From positions 62,001 to 126,000 of the forward strand of contig NZ_JAMXST010000001.1 in assembly GCF_024124905.1 (NCBI RefSeq): 64,000 nt of DNA. The letters run 5' to 3'. The stretch is from Cellulosimicrobium cellulans (GTDB taxonomy: Bacteria; Actinomycetota; Actinomycetes; Actinomycetales; Cellulomonadaceae). Of the stretch, positions 49,734-57,366 are shown piece by piece (position 1 is the stretch's first letter; each line of letters starts with the position of its first letter). A program made the position numbers and the translations under genes. The notes beneath the pieces were generated by a model that was not told the origin of the DNA, ran no database searches, and saw only the letters and a list, made by a program, of their open reading frames with translations.

Positions 49734-50903
49734 ATGAGCCGCCACCCGCAGGACGCGACCGCGACGAGGATGCTCGCCGACCGGACGGGCACCGACCCGG
49801 CCGACTGGTTCCTCGTCTTCAAGGCCCGCTACGGGATGGAGGTCGTGTTCCGGGCGCTCGCCGAGGCGCGCGGCGCGGGCGACGTGGTCACCCAGGTGTT
49901 CACGTGCTCGACGGCCGTCGACCCCGTCCTCGTCGCGGGCCTGCGGCCCGTCTACGCCGAGGTGTCCCCGGCGACCGTCGCGATCGACCCCGACCGGCTC
50001 GCGGTCGGGCCGGCCACGCGCGCCGTCGTGCTGCAGAACACGTTCGGCATCGTCGACGACGCGGCCGCGCTCCGGCTGCGCGCCGCGGCGCGCTCGGTCG
50101 GGGCGCTCCTCGTGGAGGACAGCGCGCACTGCGTCACGCGCCTCGCGCGCGACGCCGACGGGTCGCCGGTCGCGGACGTCTCGTTCCACTCGTTCGGCGT
50201 AGAGAAGATGCTGCCGACGCGGTTCGGCGGCGCCGTGTGGGTGAGCCCGGCGCTCGACCCGACGCTGCGCGCCGCGATCGTCTCCGCGCTCGACGCGCTG
50301 CCGGTGGTGGGGGCACGGCTCGACCTCGCCGCGCGCAGCTTCCGGACGCAGGTGCGGGTGCTCAACCGGCTCCCGGGCGGCGCCGCGGGAAAGGTGCGCA
50401 GCGCGCTCACCGCCGTCGGCGCGTACGAGCCGGCGATCGCCCCCGTGGAGAACCGGGGCGGCCTCGCGCACCCGCCGCAGCGCCCGTCGTCGTGGGTCAC
50501 GGGCCGGATGGTCGACGCGCTGCGGTCGAGCGGCGACGTCGAGGCGCGTCGCGCGGACACCGTGGCGGAGTACGTGCGCGGGCTGTCCGACGTCGTCGAG
50601 GTGCCGGCGGGGGTCGGCGAGCGCGCGCCGCTCGTCCGGTTCCCGTTCTTCGCGCCCGACGCGGCGACCGCCGACCGGCTCGTGCGGGAGCTCACCGTCG
50701 CCGGGTTCTACGTCGGCAAGTGGTACCGCCCCGCGCTGTTCCCCGGCCCGGACGACCCGGCGGTCTACGGGTACACGCCGGGCGACCCCGCGCTCGCGAC
50801 GACGGAGGACCTCGTGGCCCGCGTCGTCAACCTGCCGACGACGGTCGGGGTCGCGACGGCGCGCCGCATCGTCGAGGCCGTGCGGTCGGCACTGGGCGCC
50901 TGA
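49734..50903 (+). CDS. DegT/DnrJ/EryC1-like PLP-dependent protein
   Basis: 389 aa protein with the fold-type-I aminotransferase pattern of the sugar-aminotransferase (DegT/StrS) group. The probable PLP lysine is Lys158 in VEKMLPTRFGG, preceded by FHSFG. LLVEDSAH supplies the conserved Asp that contacts the pyridine ring. The substrate is unknown; such enzymes aminate nucleotide sugars for surface polysaccharides or natural products. No sugar-pathway genes are adjacent. ATG follows GGAGA. The next gene, a cell-wall ligase, is convergent. Confidence 0.75.
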   Translation: MSRHPQDATATRMLADRTGTDPADWFLVFKARYGMEVVFRALAEARGAGDVVTQVFTCSTAVDPVLVAGLRPVYAEVSPATVAIDPDRLAVGPATRAVVLQNTFGIVDDAAALRLRAAARSVGALLVEDSAHCVTRLARDADGSPVADVSFHSFGVEKMLPTRFGGAVWVSPALDPTLRAAIVSALDALPVVGARLDLAARSFRTQVRVLNRLPGGAAGKVRSALTAVGAYEPAIAPVENRGGLAHPPQRPSSWVTGRMVDALRSSGDVEARRADTVAEYVRGLSDVVEVPAGVGERAPLVRFPFFAPDAATADRLVRELTVAGFYVGKWYRPALFPGPDDPAVYGYTPGDPALATTEDLVARVVNLPTTVGVATARRIVEAVRSALGA

Positions 50904-50910
50904 GCCTCTC

Positions 50911-50947
50911 GACCAGGCGATCCCCGCGGGGCCGACCAGGCGATCCC
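50911..50947. repeat. Direct repeat GACCAGGCGATCCC, two copies
   Basis: Copies at 50911-50924 and 50934-50947 (23-bp period). The second forms the left arm of the hairpin at 50932-50989. Confidence 0.7.
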
Positions 50948-50989
50948 TGCGCGTCAGCGATGCTGGACGCGCCGAGACCGCCTGGTCGG
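50932..50989. terminator. Two-tier hairpin between convergent genes
   Basis: Outer arms CCGACCAGGCG (50932-50942) and CGCCTGGTCGG (50979-50989) pair perfectly. An inner stem GCGCGTC(A)GC/GCTGGACGCGC (50950-50973) has a one-base bulge. Confidence 0.7.
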
Positions 50990-50997
50990 CGGGACGG

Positions 50998-52230
50998 TCA
51001 TGCCGACGGGCGTGAACGCGCGAACTTCACGTAGTCGAGCGTGTGGCGCAGGTCGACGCGCCACACGTCGAGGCGGCGGCGCAGGCTGCGGTCGGGCGCG
51101 TAGCGCAGCGTGTGCCAGACGCCGTGCTTGCGGGCCTTCTTCACGCGGTGGCGCAGCGACACCGGCACGAGCGCCCGGACGACCGGGTAGGGCACGTTCA
51201 CCCACAGCCGCGCCTCCGACGTGACCTGCTCGGGCAGCTCGCGCCCGTGGACCAGGTCCTCGACGTAGCAGCGCGCGAGGTTGCCGCCCGCGGCCATCGT
51301 GTAGAAGCTCGCGGCGCCCTGGCGCAGGTTCACCTCGAGGATCTTGCTCGTGCCCGTGCGGCGGTCGTACATGACGTCGAGGTTCGCCGCGCCCACGTAG
51401 CCGAGGCTGTCGAGCAGGTGCCGGACCGACTCGGTGAGCCTGTCGTCCTTCATCGTGACGACGGCGTTGTAGTTCCCGACGAGCTTCGGGTCGTACTCGC
51501 CGAGCACGATCTGCGCCGCGGAGAGGAACCGCAGACGGCCGTGCCGGTCGGAGTACGTGTTGACCACGCGCATGACCGACTCGTCGCCCGCGAGGTACTC
51601 CTGGACGATGAGGTCGTCCGCGTACCCCGCGGCGTAGATGCGGCGCGCGACGTCGCGCAGCTCGGCCGCGTCCTGGACGAGGTAGACCTTCTTCTTGCCC
51701 TCGAACCGCAGGCGCGGGTACGTGTCCGTGTCCGACGGCTTGAGGATGAGCGGGTACGGGAACGGCAGGTCCTCGCCGAAGCCCGGCGCGTCGACGTCCG
51801 CCGCCGTCGCGATCACCGTCTCCGGGTGCGGCACGCCCAGCTCCGCGCAGGTGCGGTAGAAGTCCGTCTTGTTCATGAGGCGCGCGGCCAGGTCCTGGCC
51901 GACGAGCGGGATGACGTACAGGTCCTGGAGCTCGGCGCGGTGCGCGATCACGACGTTCGTGTAGAACTCGATGTTCGCGATGAGCAGGCGCTTGCGGCCC
52001 GGGAACTCCTCGGCGAGCTCGCGCAGGACCGCGACGATGCGCTCCGGGTCGTCGAAGTCGCGGTAGGTGCGCACGTCGACGATGCGGGAGTCCGCCGTCT
52101 CGCGCAGCGGGAAGCGGCCCAGGGCCAGCGTGCGGACGCCGTACGCCTCGTGCAACGACCTCGCGATGTTGTAGGTGTTGAGGTTGGTCCCCAGGACGAT
52201 GGGGAGGAACTCGGCGTTGCCGTACGTCAT
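50998..52230 (-). CDS. ATP-grasp carboxylate-amine ligase, D-aspartate-ligase-like (Asl family)
   Basis: 410 aa ATP-grasp enzyme. It resembles Enterococcus faecium D-aspartate ligase from end to end: EFLPIVLGTNLNTYNIARS, INKTDFY-like MNKTDFYRTCAELGVPHPET, FEGKKKVYLV, AGYADDLIVQEYLAGDESVMR, and EVNLRQGAASFYTMAAGGNLARC. That enzyme attaches D-Asp to the lysine side chain of UDP-MurNAc-pentapeptide. Here it would build an A4-type bridge (D-Asp, or D-Glu in relatives). TAGGAT at 52281-52276 is its likely -10 and overlaps the stop codon of the upstream HAD gene. The racemase gene lies just beyond. Confidence 0.82.
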   Translation of the reverse strand: MTYGNAEFLPIVLGTNLNTYNIARSLHEAYGVRTLALGRFPLRETADSRIVDVRTYRDFDDPERIVAVLRELAEEFPGRKRLLIANIEFYTNVVIAHRAELQDLYVIPLVGQDLAARLMNKTDFYRTCAELGVPHPETVIATAADVDAPGFGEDLPFPYPLILKPSDTDTYPRLRFEGKKKVYLVQDAAELRDVARRIYAAGYADDLIVQEYLAGDESVMRVVNTYSDRHGRLRFLSAAQIVLGEYDPKLVGNYNAVVTMKDDRLTESVRHLLDSLGYVGAANLDVMYDRRTGTSKILEVNLRQGAASFYTMAAGGNLARCYVEDLVHGRELPEQVTSEARLWVNVPYPVVRALVPVSLRHRVKKARKHGVWHTLRYAPDRSLRRRLDVWRVDLRHTLDYVKFARSRPSA

Positions 52231-52275
52231 CGCGGAGGGTCGTCCGTTTCTCTGTGTGGTCGGCGGGCGTCCGCC

Positions 52276-52281
52276 ATCCTA
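52276..52281 (-). promoter_or_regulatory. -10 box of the D-aspartate-ligase-like gene
   Basis: TAGGAT on the minus strand, 45 nt before the ATG at 52230. Its first three bases are the TAG stop codon of the upstream HAD gene. Confidence 0.45.
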
Positions 52282-52965
52282 CGGGCCGGGTACGGCCGCG
52301 CCCGGGCCGAGGCCCTCGCCCGCGACACCCACGCCCGTGGGGTCCTGACCGGCGCGGACGACGACGCCGTGCCCGGCCAGCACGCGCACGAGCTCGTCGT
52401 GGCCCCGCGAGACGTCCCAGTGCACGCCCACCATGCCGGCGGCGCGCGCGCCCTCGACGTTGCGCGCGGTGTCGTCGACGAACAGCACCTCGTCCGGGTC
52501 CGCGCCGATGCGGCGGGCGGCCTCGACGAAGAACCGCGGGTCGGGCTTGGCGAGCCCGAGCTCGCACGAGTACCAGCTCGTGTCGAACTCCGCGTCGTAA
52601 CCGAGGGTCCGGCGCATGAACGGCACGCGACGGCTCTCCTGGTTGGTGCCGAGGTGCACGCCGTAGCCGCTCGCGCGCAGCGCCCGCACGAGGTCGAACG
52701 ACGCGTCCACGACCTCGAGCGCGTCGAACCAGATCGCGCGGTACACGTCCTCCGCCGGCTCCGTCACGCCGTAGCGCTCGAGCCCGGCAGCCAGCACAGG
52801 GAGGTAGTCGCCCTCGCCGACGAGCATGGGCAGCTCCTCGCTCCAGGTCTCGAGCAGGAACTCCCGGGTCCGGTCCCCGAGGTAGCGCTCGACCGCCGCG
52901 TACCAGCCGTCGGGGATGTGCTGGAGCACGCCGTCGGCGTCGAACAGGACGTGGCGTACGGTCAT
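52279..52965 (-). CDS. HAD-superfamily hydrolase
   Basis: 228 aa HAD subfamily IA protein. Motif I is LFDADGVLQ (nucleophile in the DxD of the first 12 residues), motif II HLGTNQESRR, motif III Lys in LAKPDPRFF, and motif IV FVDDTARNVEGARAAG. A helical cap covers about residues 15-85. The substrate is unknown. It lies between the ligase and racemase genes and may serve the same pathway, or may only be a neighbour. ATG at 52965 comes 7 nt after TAGGGT; the open frame upstream to 53046 overlaps the racemase promoter. Confidence 0.85.
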   Translation of the reverse strand: MTVRHVLFDADGVLQHIPDGWYAAVERYLGDRTREFLLETWSEELPMLVGEGDYLPVLAAGLERYGVTEPAEDVYRAIWFDALEVVDASFDLVRALRASGYGVHLGTNQESRRVPFMRRTLGYDAEFDTSWYSCELGLAKPDPRFFVEAARRIGADPDEVLFVDDTARNVEGARAAGMVGVHWDVSRGHDELVRVLAGHGVVVRAGQDPTGVGVAGEGLGPGAAVPGP

Positions 52966-52972
52966 GGCCGCC

Positions 52973-52978
52973 ACCCTA
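52973..52978 (-). promoter_or_regulatory. -10 box, leaderless HAD gene
   Basis: TAGGGT on the minus strand ends 7 nt before the ATG at 52965. Confidence 0.55.
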
Positions 52979-53036
52979 GCGGCGGGGTCGTCAGGCCGGG
53001 ACCTGTGGCCGTGGCGGCCGGTGGGGCGGGTCGCCG

Positions 53037-53042
53037 TAGGAT
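53037..53042 (+). promoter_or_regulatory. -10 box, leaderless racemase gene
   Basis: TAGGAT ends 6 nt before the GTG at 53049. Confidence 0.55.
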
Positions 53043-53048
53043 CCACGG

Positions 53049-53789
53049 GTGACGTCGCGACCGGACCAGGACCACGCCCAGCCCCTCGTCGGAGTGCTCG
53101 GAGGGGTCGGGCCCCTCGCCACGGCCTACTTCCTCCAGCTCCTCGTCGAGCTCACGGAGGCGGAGCGCGACCAGGACCACGTGGACGCCGTCGTGCTCAA
53201 CCACGCGACGATCCCCGACCGCACGGAGTTCATCCTCGGGCGCTCGGACGCGGACCCGGGCCCGGTGCTCGCGCGCGACGCGGGACGGCTCGAGCGCTTC
53301 GGGGCGGACTTCCTCGTCATGCCCTGTAACACGGCGCACTACTTCACCCAGCAGGTGCTCGACGCGATCAGCGTCCCGTTCGTGTCCATCATCGACACGA
53401 CGGTCGACGCCGCCCGGGCGCGGGTCGCGGACCTGCGCGCGGTGGGGCTGCTCGCGACGGCGGGGACCGCGGCGTCGGGCGTCTACCAGGACGCCTTCGC
53501 GCGTCACGGCGTCGACGCGCTCGTCCCGGACGAGGCCGACCAGGCGCTCGTCTCGCAGATCATCTACGAGCAGGTAAAGGCCGGCCGGCCGGTCGACATC
53601 GAGACGTTCCGCGCCGTCGCGGGGCGGCTCGTCGAGCGGGGTGCCCAGGTGATCGTGCTGGGCTGCACGGAGCTGTCGGTCGTCGCCGTCGACCACGACC
53701 TGCTCGCCGACCCGCTCTACCTCGACTCGACCGACCAGCTCGCCCGCGCGACCATCCGTCGCGCGGGGCACCGCGTGCGCGCGGGCTGA
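53049..53789 (+). CDS. Aspartate/glutamate racemase family protein
   Basis: 246 aa cofactor-independent racemase. The two catalytic cysteines are Cys93 in MPCNTAH and Cys206 in LGCTEL. The N-terminal LGGVGPLAT is typical of aspartate racemases rather than MurI glutamate racemase (which has DSGxGG). It would supply D-Asp to the adjacent ATP-grasp ligase; in E. faecium the aspartate racemase and D-Asp ligase genes are also neighbours. GTG at 53049 is 83 bp from the divergent HAD start. Confidence 0.85.
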   Translation: MTSRPDQDHAQPLVGVLGGVGPLATAYFLQLLVELTEAERDQDHVDAVVLNHATIPDRTEFILGRSDADPGPVLARDAGRLERFGADFLVMPCNTAHYFTQQVLDAISVPFVSIIDTTVDAARARVADLRAVGLLATAGTAASGVYQDAFARHGVDALVPDEADQALVSQIIYEQVKAGRPVDIETFRAVAGRLVERGAQVIVLGCTELSVVAVDHDLLADPLYLDSTDQLARATIRRAGHRVRAG

Positions 53790-53828
53790 CCAGGCCTCGA
53801 CCTCGGCGGACCAGGCCTCGACCTCGGC
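53788..53828. repeat. Two 20-bp direct repeats after the racemase gene
   Basis: GACCAGGCCTCGACCTCGGC occurs at 53788-53807 and again at 53809-53828 (21-bp period). The first copy overlaps the racemase stop. The following TCGACCTCG...CGAGGCTCGA can fold into a bulged hairpin. Confidence 0.8.
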
Positions 53829-53847
53829 AGCGAGGCTCGACGCGGGG

Positions 53848-54333
53848 TCAGCCGAGCTCGCTCGTGCCCGAGTACAGGTGCAGCACCGGGACGTGGAGCT
53901 CCTCGCGCGCGCGGGACGCCCAGTCGGTGTGGAACGTGTCCTCGACCGCGTGCGGGTAGGTCACGACGACGATCTCGCGCACGCCGTCCGCGGCGACGGC
54001 CTTGTGCAGCGCGGGCAGCGGGTCGTCGTCGACGACGGCGCCGTCGGCCTCGCGGCCCGCCGCGCGCAGCTCCGCGACGCTGCGCTCGAGCTGCTCGCCC
54101 GCCGTCGCCGTGGCCTGGACCGGCGAGGGCTCGCGACCGAGGACCTCGTCCCACGCCTCCTTGAGCTCGCCCACGCTGAGGTGGTCGATGATCCCGGAGA
54201 TCACGTTGCGCTCGGTGTCCGCGGGCACGAGCACCCGGTAGGCGAGCTGCTCGCCCTCGTGCAGCGACAGGATGTGCTGCACGTCGGCCGGGTTCAGCGT
54301 GTCTTCGGTCAGGACGAGGATCGTGTCGGTCAC
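53848..54333 (-). CDS. Hypothetical protein, universal-stress-like fold
   Basis: 161 aa soluble protein. Alternating strands and helices suggest a Rossmann-like fold (ILVLTEDTLNPADVQHIL, YRVLVPADTERN, EIVVVTYPHAVED, VPVLHLYSG). It is widespread beside the reductase gene in related genomes as far as I recall, without a known role. The end LYSGTSELG is not a recognised motif. GTG at 54333 lies 7 nt after TAGGCT. I assign no function. Confidence 0.7.
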   Translation of the reverse strand: MTDTILVLTEDTLNPADVQHILSLHEGEQLAYRVLVPADTERNVISGIIDHLSVGELKEAWDEVLGREPSPVQATATAGEQLERSVAELRAAGREADGAVVDDDPLPALHKAVAADGVREIVVVTYPHAVEDTFHTDWASRAREELHVPVLHLYSGTSELG

Positions 54334-54338
54334 GCGGG

Positions 54339-55229
54339 TCAGCCTATCGGCAGGAGCCAGCGCGCGGCGGTCGTACCGGCGGGGGAGCCGGGCCGGTCCT
54401 CGGGGCTGTGCAGCAGGTGCGCGAGGCGGGCGCCCCGGGGCGGGAGCGCCGTCGTGCCCGACGGCGCCGCCCCGGCCACGATGCGGCCCGGGCCCTGCCC
54501 GACGACGCTCGGCGTCGTGGTGACGCACAGCTCGTCGACGAGGTCCGCCGCGAGCAGGTCGCCCAGCAGCGTCGGCCCGCCCTCGGTGAGCACGCGGGCC
54601 AGCCCGCGCTCGGCGAGCGCGGCGAGCCCCGCGGCGAGGTCGACGGCGGCTCCCGGCGCGTGCCCGTCCCGCGTGCCCGCGGCGTCCTGCCCGACGACGA
54701 GCACCCGGTCCGCGGGCACGTCGCCCGTCGCCGTGGTCGCCCCGGCGGGGCCGGTCAGCACGAGGGGCGGCCGGTCGCCGCGGGCGAGGGCCTCGGGGAC
54801 GCGGCCGGTCCGCGTCACGATCGCGAGCTCGAGCGGCGCGTCGTGCAGGTGCCGCAGCCCGCGCGGCCGGTCGAGCGCGGTGTACCCCTCGGCACGGGCC
54901 GTCCCTGCGCCGACGAGCACGACGTCGGCGAGCGCGCGCAGCACCCGGAAGACGCGCCAGTCCGCGTCGTCGTTGATCGACCCCGAGCGGTGGTCCGGAC
55001 CCCACGCCGCGCCGTCGACGCTCGTGACCATGTTGGCGCGCACGACGTGCGCCCCGCGCGTAGGCGGGCCGTACGCGTAGAGCGCCGCGAGGCGTTCCTC
55101 GCGCGGGTCGGGCGGCAGGTGCTCCGCGGCGGGCAGGAGCACGTCGAGCGGGGGCAGGTCCGTGCGTCCCGCGGGTGGCCTGGCGGGTGCCGCAGGGGGC
55201 TCGTCGGAGGGTGCCGTGGTGGAGGTCAC
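54339..55229 (-). CDS. RibD C-terminal/dihydrofolate-reductase-like pyrimidine reductase
   Basis: 296 aa NADPH-dependent reductase of the RibD_C family. Key runs are VVRANMVTSVDGAAWGPD (substrate region), DVVLVGAGTARAEGY (cofactor), VLTEGGPTLLGDLL and LCVTTTPSVVGQG. It has no deaminase domain, so it resembles the stand-alone pyrimidine reductases of riboflavin synthesis or paralogues of unknown substrate. GTG at 55229 is preceded by TAGCCT. Start codons of this gene and zapE are only 37 bp apart. Confidence 0.83.
   Translation of the reverse strand: MTSTTAPSDEPPAAPARPPAGRTDLPPLDVLLPAAEHLPPDPREERLAALYAYGPPTRGAHVVRANMVTSVDGAAWGPDHRSGSINDDADWRVFRVLRALADVVLVGAGTARAEGYTALDRPRGLRHLHDAPLELAIVTRTGRVPEALARGDRPPLVLTGPAGATTATGDVPADRVLVVGQDAAGTRDGHAPGAAVDLAAGLAALAERGLARVLTEGGPTLLGDLLAADLVDELCVTTTPSVVGQGPGRIVAGAAPSGTTALPPRGARLAHLLHSPEDRPGSPAGTTAARWLLPIG
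54341..54346 (-). promoter_or_regulatory. -10 box, leaderless hypothetical gene
   Basis: TAGGCT on the minus strand ends 7 nt before the GTG at 54333; it overlaps the end of the reductase gene upstream. Confidence 0.55.
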
Positions 55230-55236
55230 AGCGGCC

Positions 55237-55258
55237 AGGCTAGCCGCAGGCGTAGGCT
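55237..55258. promoter_or_regulatory. Overlapping divergent promoters, reductase/zapE
   Basis: The minus-strand TAGCCT (55242-55237) serves the reductase GTG 7 nt away. The plus-strand TAGGCT (55253-55258) serves the zapE GTG 8 nt away. The two hexamers are 10 bp apart. Confidence 0.6.
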
Positions 55259-55266
55259 GGATCCTC

Positions 55267-56394
55267 GTGACTGCGCCCGTCGCCGGTGGCGCCTCGGCCC
55301 CGGCAGCCCTCCCCGGCACCGCCCGCGCGTCGGCCCCCGACGCGACTCCCGACGCGCCCGGACGCACGCGCGCCCTCGCGGACGTTCGACCGTCCGTCCC
55401 GCCCGCGCGACTCCTGGCCGACCTGCTGCCGCCGCGGCACTTCGCCGACGCCCGCTTCTCGACCTACCGCGCGAACCCCGCGTACCCGAGCCAGGCGCGC
55501 ACCGTCGCGCGGCTCGAGGAGGTCGCGGCCGCCGTCGCCAAGCCCGCGCGCAAGGGGCTCTTCGGCACCCGGAAGCAGACCGCGCCCGCGGTGTACATGG
55601 ACGGCGGCTTCGGCGTCGGCAAGACCCACCTCCTCACGTCGCTCGCGCACGCCGTGGGCCTCGACGTGAGCGCCTACGGCACGTTCGTCGAGTACACGAA
55701 CCTGGTGGGCGCGCTCGGGTTCCAGGCGACGGTCGACGCGCTCGCGACGAAGAAGCTCGTGTGCATCGACGAGTTCGAGCTCGACGACCCGGGCGACACC
55801 GTGCTCATGTCGCGCCTCCTGCGCGAGCTCGCCGACCGCGGCGTCGCGCTCGCGGCGACGTCGAACACGCTGCCCGAGGCGCTCGGCGAGGGCCGCTTCG
55901 CGGCGGAGGACTTCCTGCGCGAGATCCAGGCGCTCGCGGCCCGGTTCGAGGTGCTGCGCGTCGACGGCGAGGACTACCGCCACCGTGCGGTCGTCACCGA
56001 CTCCGCCCCGCTGCCCGAGGACGCGGTGCGGGCCGCGGCCGTGGGCCGCACCGGCACGACGCTCGACGCGTTCGACGACCTGCTGGCGCACCTCTCGCAC
56101 GTGCACCCCAGCCGTTACCGCGCGCTGCTCGACGGCGTCGAGGTCGTCGCGCTCACCGGCGTGCACACCGTGACCGAGCAGTCCGCCGCCCTGCGCCTCG
56201 TCGTCCTCGTCGACCGCCTCTACGATCGCGACGTGCCCGTGCTGCTCGCCGGGTCGGGCGACTACACGGGGGAGCGGAGCCTGTTCACGGAGGAGATGCT
56301 GCGCGGCGGGTACCGCAAGAAGTACTACCGCGCGCTCTCGCGCCTCGGCGCGCTCGCCGAGGACGGCCGCGCGGTCGCGCGCGCCTCCGCCTGA
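55267..56394 (+). CDS. zapE: ZapE/AFG1-type ATPase
   Basis: 375 aa AAA-like P-loop ATPase related to cell-division protein ZapE and mitochondrial AFG1. Walker A is GGFGVGKTH; Walker B is VCIDEFELDDPGD; sensor-like ATSNTLPEAL follows. The C-terminal half includes LFDRIYD-like VVLVDRLYDRDVPVL and the family end FTEEMLRGGYRKKYYRALSRL. In E. coli ZapE binds the Z-ring under stress. An Ala/Pro-rich N-terminus of about 45 residues is extra. GTG 55267 was chosen from promoter position. Confidence 0.88.
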   Translation: MTAPVAGGASAPAALPGTARASAPDATPDAPGRTRALADVRPSVPPARLLADLLPPRHFADARFSTYRANPAYPSQARTVARLEEVAAAVAKPARKGLFGTRKQTAPAVYMDGGFGVGKTHLLTSLAHAVGLDVSAYGTFVEYTNLVGALGFQATVDALATKKLVCIDEFELDDPGDTVLMSRLLRELADRGVALAATSNTLPEALGEGRFAAEDFLREIQALAARFEVLRVDGEDYRHRAVVTDSAPLPEDAVRAAAVGRTGTTLDAFDDLLAHLSHVHPSRYRALLDGVEVVALTGVHTVTEQSAALRLVVLVDRLYDRDVPVLLAGSGDYTGERSLFTEEMLRGGYRKKYYRALSRLGALAEDGRAVARASA

Positions 56395-56431
56395 CGGCCG
56401 GCCCGAGCGGGCACGTCGCCGCCCGGGCGGC

Positions 56432-57352
56432 TCATGTCGCGGCGAGGCGCTTCTTCTCGACCTCGATGTCGAAGTCGGCCGGGGGCCAGCCGAGGTCGAG
56501 GCGGCGCAGCGCGTCGAGCAGGAGCTCGCTCACCGCGAGGCGCGCGAACCACTTGCGGTCGGCCGGGACGACGTGCCACGGCGCGACCTCGGTGCTCGTC
56601 CGGTCGAGGACGGCCTGGTAGGCCTCCTGGTACGCGGGCCACTTCTGGCGCGAGTCGACGTCGTTCGGGTTGTACTTCCAGTACTTGTCCGGCCGCTCGA
56701 GGCGCTCCATGAGCCGCGCGCGCTGCTCCTCGTAGGACACGAGCAGCGCGACCTTGACGATGGTCGTGCCCGCCGCGACGACCTCCTCCTCGAACCGGTT
56801 GATCTCGTCGTACCGCGCCTCCCAGACCTCCGGGGGCACGAGCTCGTCGACGCGCGCGACGAGCACGTCCTCGTAGTGCGAGCGGTCGAAGACGCCGATG
56901 TACCCGGGCGCGGGCAGCGCCCTGCGGATCCGCCACAGGTAGTCGTGCTCGCGCTCCTCGGGCGTCGGGACGCCGAACGACCGGTGGGCGACGCCCTGCG
57001 GGTCGACGAGCCCGACGACGTGCCGCACGATGCCGCCCTTGCCCGCGGTGTCCATGCCCTGCAGCACGAGCAGGACCGAGCGCGACCCGCCCGAGCGGCC
57101 CTCGGCGAACAGGCGCTCCTGCAGCTCGGAGAGCTCGTCCGCGTGCCGCGCGACGAGCGCCTTGCCGGCCGCCTTGTCGCCGGCGAACCCCGGCGTGGAC
57201 CCGCGGTCGAACGCCGCGAGGTCGAAGCCGGCGGGCACGCGCAACGACTCCGTGGGAGCGACCTCCCAGTCGGCGTCGAGCGCCGGCACGGATCCTGAGC
57301 CGGACCGCGCGCCCTTGCCGTGCTTCTTCTTCGGCTTCTTCGTCGTCGACAT
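56432..57352 (-). CDS. ppk2: Polyphosphate kinase 2 family protein
   Basis: 306 aa PPK2-family kinase that transfers phosphate between polyphosphate and nucleotides. Walker A is QGMDTAGKGG; the Walker B/lid motifs are FDRSHYEDVLVARV and RLERPDKYWKYNPNDVDSRQ. The N-terminus is Lys-rich (STTKKPKKKHGKGARSG), perhaps for polyphosphate binding. ATG at 57352 has no clear ribosome-binding site. GTG 57370, overlapping the treZ stop, would be translationally coupled and add six residues. It is the last gene of the trehalose operon and is convergent with zapE. Confidence 0.88.
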   Translation of the reverse strand: MSTTKKPKKKHGKGARSGSGSVPALDADWEVAPTESLRVPAGFDLAAFDRGSTPGFAGDKAAGKALVARHADELSELQERLFAEGRSGGSRSVLLVLQGMDTAGKGGIVRHVVGLVDPQGVAHRSFGVPTPEEREHDYLWRIRRALPAPGYIGVFDRSHYEDVLVARVDELVPPEVWEARYDEINRFEEEVVAAGTTIVKVALLVSYEEQRARLMERLERPDKYWKYNPNDVDSRQKWPAYQEAYQAVLDRTSTEVAPWHVVPADRKWFARLAVSELLLDALRRLDLGWPPADFDIEVEKKRLAAT

Positions 57353-57366
57353 GGGCGTGAGCGTAG

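Noticed and set aside
50911-50989. Possible CRISPR-like or attachment-site repeats
   Set aside because: Two copies of 14 bp without spacers or cas genes; no integrase or tRNA nearby. The arrangement fits a terminator hairpin better.
56418-56431. GCCGCCCGGGCGGC 14-bp palindrome between zapE and ppk2 as a terminator
   Set aside because: A perfect palindrome has no loop, so the usable stem is short. Such GC palindromes are expected by chance here.
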